Shown here in pieces: positions 30,086 to 31,678 of a DNA stretch of 31,678 nt (positions are counted from its first letter, which is position 1; every line of letters starts with the position of its first letter). Origin of the DNA: Spirochaetales bacterium (GTDB lineage: Bacteria > Spirochaetota > Spirochaetia > SZUA-6 > DRHE01); assembly GCA_016935715.1 (NCBI GenBank), contig JAFGQJ010000414.1, positions 1 through 31,678 of the forward strand, read 5' to 3'. A model generated the notes under the pieces. That model was not told where the DNA came from and made no database searches. It saw only the letters and a list, made by a program, of their open reading frames with translations. Both the position numbers and the translations under genes were made by a program.

Positions 30086-31180
30086 ATGGAGGAGCGGCGC
30101 TACCGTACCGAAAGCTTCGCCGCCCGGAGCCTGACGGGCAATCCCCTGGGAAGCCCGGCGGAGCGGGGGATACGCCTCTACCTGCCTCCGGGTTATTTCG
30201 ATTCGCCCCGGGAACGCTACCCGGCCGTGTATTTCCTCCACGGCTACGGGTCGGACAGCAGCACACCGACGGTAAACTCCAGAAAGGGCTTCAGGGCCCA
30301 CTACCCGCTGCTGCTGCGCGTGCTGTTCCGGCGGATCTTCTCGCGCCTGCTCACCTTCGAGGCCTTGGACAGGTTGATCCTCTCGGGCGAGCTGCCTCCG
30401 TTCATCCTGGTTCAGCCCGACGGCAGCCTGCATCTGTCCAACATCCACGGGGTGAAAGGCATGGACGGCAGGGTGGGCAGCAAGGGCAGCCTGTACACCG
30501 ACTCGAAGTTCAGCGGGAAGTATGCGACGTACGTATTGGAAGATGTCCCGCGATACGTGGAGAGCCGCTACCGTGTCGTTCCGGAGAAGAGAGGGCGCTT
30601 CCTGATGGGCGGGTCCATGGGCGGATACGGAGCGCTGCTGGCCGGAATCCTCCGCCCGCAGCATTACCAGGCGATCGCCGCCCTGAGCCCCAGCATCAGC
30701 TGCCTGGATCTCCTGGACGTGAAGCTGATCGTTCCCTTCACCCGGCTCCTGTCCTCCGCAGCCAGGGCCGAACGCATGGGAAGGGAGCAGTTGGAGGACA
30801 TCCTGGACACCTGCGACCTGGTGTTCTCCGACGATCGGCGTCTGCTTCCCACGGTGGAGCGGGATGAGGGAGGCCGGGCCGTATCCATGGATGACCGGGC
30901 GCGGAAGAACTGGGCCCGCTCCGATCTGGGCCTCCTGCTCGAAGGCCACCAGCAGGCCTTCCGGAATGTGAGGCTTCAGCTCAACTGCGCCCGTCTCGAC
31001 GAGTTCGGCTTCGCAGAGCCCTGCCGGCGCTTCCACGAGCGACTGCGGCGGAGGGGGATCGAACACGAGTTCGAAATCTATTCGGATCCGACCGCCGAGC
31101 GAGTCTCCCCCCACGTGCTGGGGATCGCCTGGCATATCCTCCCCGGGCTTCGTTTCTGCCTCACTGCCCGACAGCGGTGA
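30086..31180 (+). CDS. Esterase D family alpha/beta hydrolase
   Basis: A 364-residue alpha/beta hydrolase of the putative esterase family (esterase D/Ig85/enterochelin-esterase type). Seen: YPAVYFLHGYGSDSS with the oxyanion-hole region, FILVQPDGS, the nucleophile elbow GGSMGGYGALLAG (Ser in G-x-S-x-G), and a C-terminal His (RVSPHVLGIAWHILP) as the probable triad member. No signal peptide is present, so it acts in the cytoplasm. The frame is open to 30029, but the promoter lies across that extension and the ATG at 30086 coincides with the predicted transcript start. Substrate cannot be told; S-formylglutathione hydrolase, siderophore esterase and acyl-sugar esterase are all in the family. Confidence 0.87.
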   Translation: MEERRYRTESFAARSLTGNPLGSPAERGIRLYLPPGYFDSPRERYPAVYFLHGYGSDSSTPTVNSRKGFRAHYPLLLRVLFRRIFSRLLTFEALDRLILSGELPPFILVQPDGSLHLSNIHGVKGMDGRVGSKGSLYTDSKFSGKYATYVLEDVPRYVESRYRVVPEKRGRFLMGGSMGGYGALLAGILRPQHYQAIAALSPSISCLDLLDVKLIVPFTRLLSSAARAERMGREQLEDILDTCDLVFSDDRRLLPTVERDEGGRAVSMDDRARKNWARSDLGLLLEGHQQAFRNVRLQLNCARLDEFGFAEPCRRFHERLRRRGIEHEFEIYSDPTAERVSPHVLGIAWHILPGLRFCLTARQR

Positions 31181-31195
31181 TTCGCCCGGGCATGC

Positions 31196-31678
31196 TTACC
31201 CGGTTTCCAGGGCCGGCAGCAGGATCTGGGTAGCCTCGTAGAACTGGGGTCCCAGCCCGGTCAGTACGGATGCAACCTCCCGCTCATCCCCGTCGATGCC
31301 GAGAACGGCGAATCCCCTCTCCCCGCGGCTGCCCAGCTGCAGGTCCAGCACGTTGACGGCGCGGGAAGCCAGTGCGGAAAGCAGGATCAGCAGCACCCCG
31401 GGCCGGTTGCTGTGGACGGTCAGCACCATGTGGCGGGAAATGGGGATGGGCAGGCTGACCCCGTCGACCTCCAGCAGGTAAGCGGAAGCCTCCTTGATCG
31501 GCGGAATCTCGATGCGGGTATCCGTCTCGATGCGGAAAAACCGGTCCGCCGCCGTGCCCATGACGAAATCCACCGCTTCCCGGATGCGTTCCTGCGGACC
31601 GCTCAGCGAGAGATAGGCCGTGGCCGTTCCGTCGGACAGGGAGAAAAGCTGCGTGGTCTCCACGTTGATGGCCTCCGA
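31196..31678 (-). CDS. ACT-domain protein, C-terminal part, SerA-like (partial)
   Basis: The reading frame runs off the right edge of the window, so only the last ~160 residues are seen; the GTG codon at 31663 is internal (SEAINVETTQ precedes it). Seen: a segment of ~75 residues resembling the intervening (ASB) domain of D-3-phosphoglycerate dehydrogenase, then an ACT domain with LEVDGVSLPIPISRHMVLTVHSNRPGVLLILLSAL and VLDLQLGSRGERGFAVLGIDGD, close to the SerA C-terminal pattern. ACT domains bind amino acids, here probably serine as feedback inhibitor. The catalytic domain lies outside the window. Convergent with the esterase gene, 15 nt apart. Another ACT-regulated enzyme is possible. Confidence 0.65.
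   Translation of the reverse strand, partial: SEAINVETTQLFSLSDGTATAYLSLSGPQERIREAVDFVMGTAADRFFRIETDTRIEIPPIKEASAYLLEVDGVSLPIPISRHMVLTVHSNRPGVLLILLSALASRAVNVLDLQLGSRGERGFAVLGIDGDEREVASVLTGLGPQFYEATQILLPALETG

Overview
The window reads as the chromosome of a GC-rich, diderm, probably anaerobic bacterium. Diderm: a lipoprotein glycosidase, two small exported barrel-like proteins and a complete RND tripartite pump with a TolC-type channel. Anaerobic or sulfide-using: the three-part homocysteine/sulfide-assimilation set (COG1900/DUF39, NIL-ferredoxin, UPF0280/COG2122) and a CoA-disulfide reductase fused to rhodanese. A spirochaete is my best guess from overall gene content, but no phylogenetic marker is present and this is inference only. 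No rRNA, tRNA, CRISPR array, phage or insertion sequence was seen.

Layout. 1-5600 (minus): topB, fucI, fucU and a GH3 lipoprotein form a close-packed same-strand run. 5828-8096: a nitronate monooxygenase/FabK-like flavoprotein, then two divergent small exported proteins and a strong terminator. 8190-11003: ketopantoate reductase divergent from CoA-disulfide reductase-rhodanese. 11028-15268 (plus): a good promoter starts a five-gene run of GltS-type symporter, DUF4432 sugar-epimerase-like protein, ZIP/GufA metal transporter, half-size GDT1/TMEM165 transporter and a ferritin-like di-iron protein. 15299-19645: a large GGDEF protein divergent from a MATE transporter, with a 15-nt palindrome between them. 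19674-26071 (minus): nitrilase-superfamily amidohydrolase, membrane-fusion protein, RND pump and TolC-like channel; three of the junctions are coupled by short overlaps. 26198-27052: an unrecognised two-TM protein. 27383-29960 (minus): UPF0280, NIL-ferredoxin and DUF39 proteins. 30086-31180: an esterase-D-type hydrolase. The window ends in the C-terminus of a SerA-like ACT protein.

The most notable non-coding object is in the only gene-free stretch over 300 bp (27053-27382). On the minus strand there is an exact sigma-54 consensus (TGGCACG-N4-TTGCA). Its predicted +1 falls on the first base of a 12-bp hairpin. A pyrimidine-rich linker follows, then a 16-bp long-range stem ending in eight U. 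The stems contain G-U wobbles that would be C-A mismatches on the other strand, so the RNA is read from the minus strand. I interpret it as an undescribed sigma-54-dependent small RNA of about 133 nt. A second striking element is a perfect 34-bp palindrome (28138-28171) just upstream of the UPF0280 gene.

A window-wide pattern: genes inside operons have clear Shine-Dalgarno sequences. Several promoter-proximal genes (esterase, GGDEF, MATE, nitrilase, the two-TM protein) instead have a -10-like hexamer about 6-11 nt before the ATG and no usable ribosome-binding site, suggesting leaderless mRNAs.
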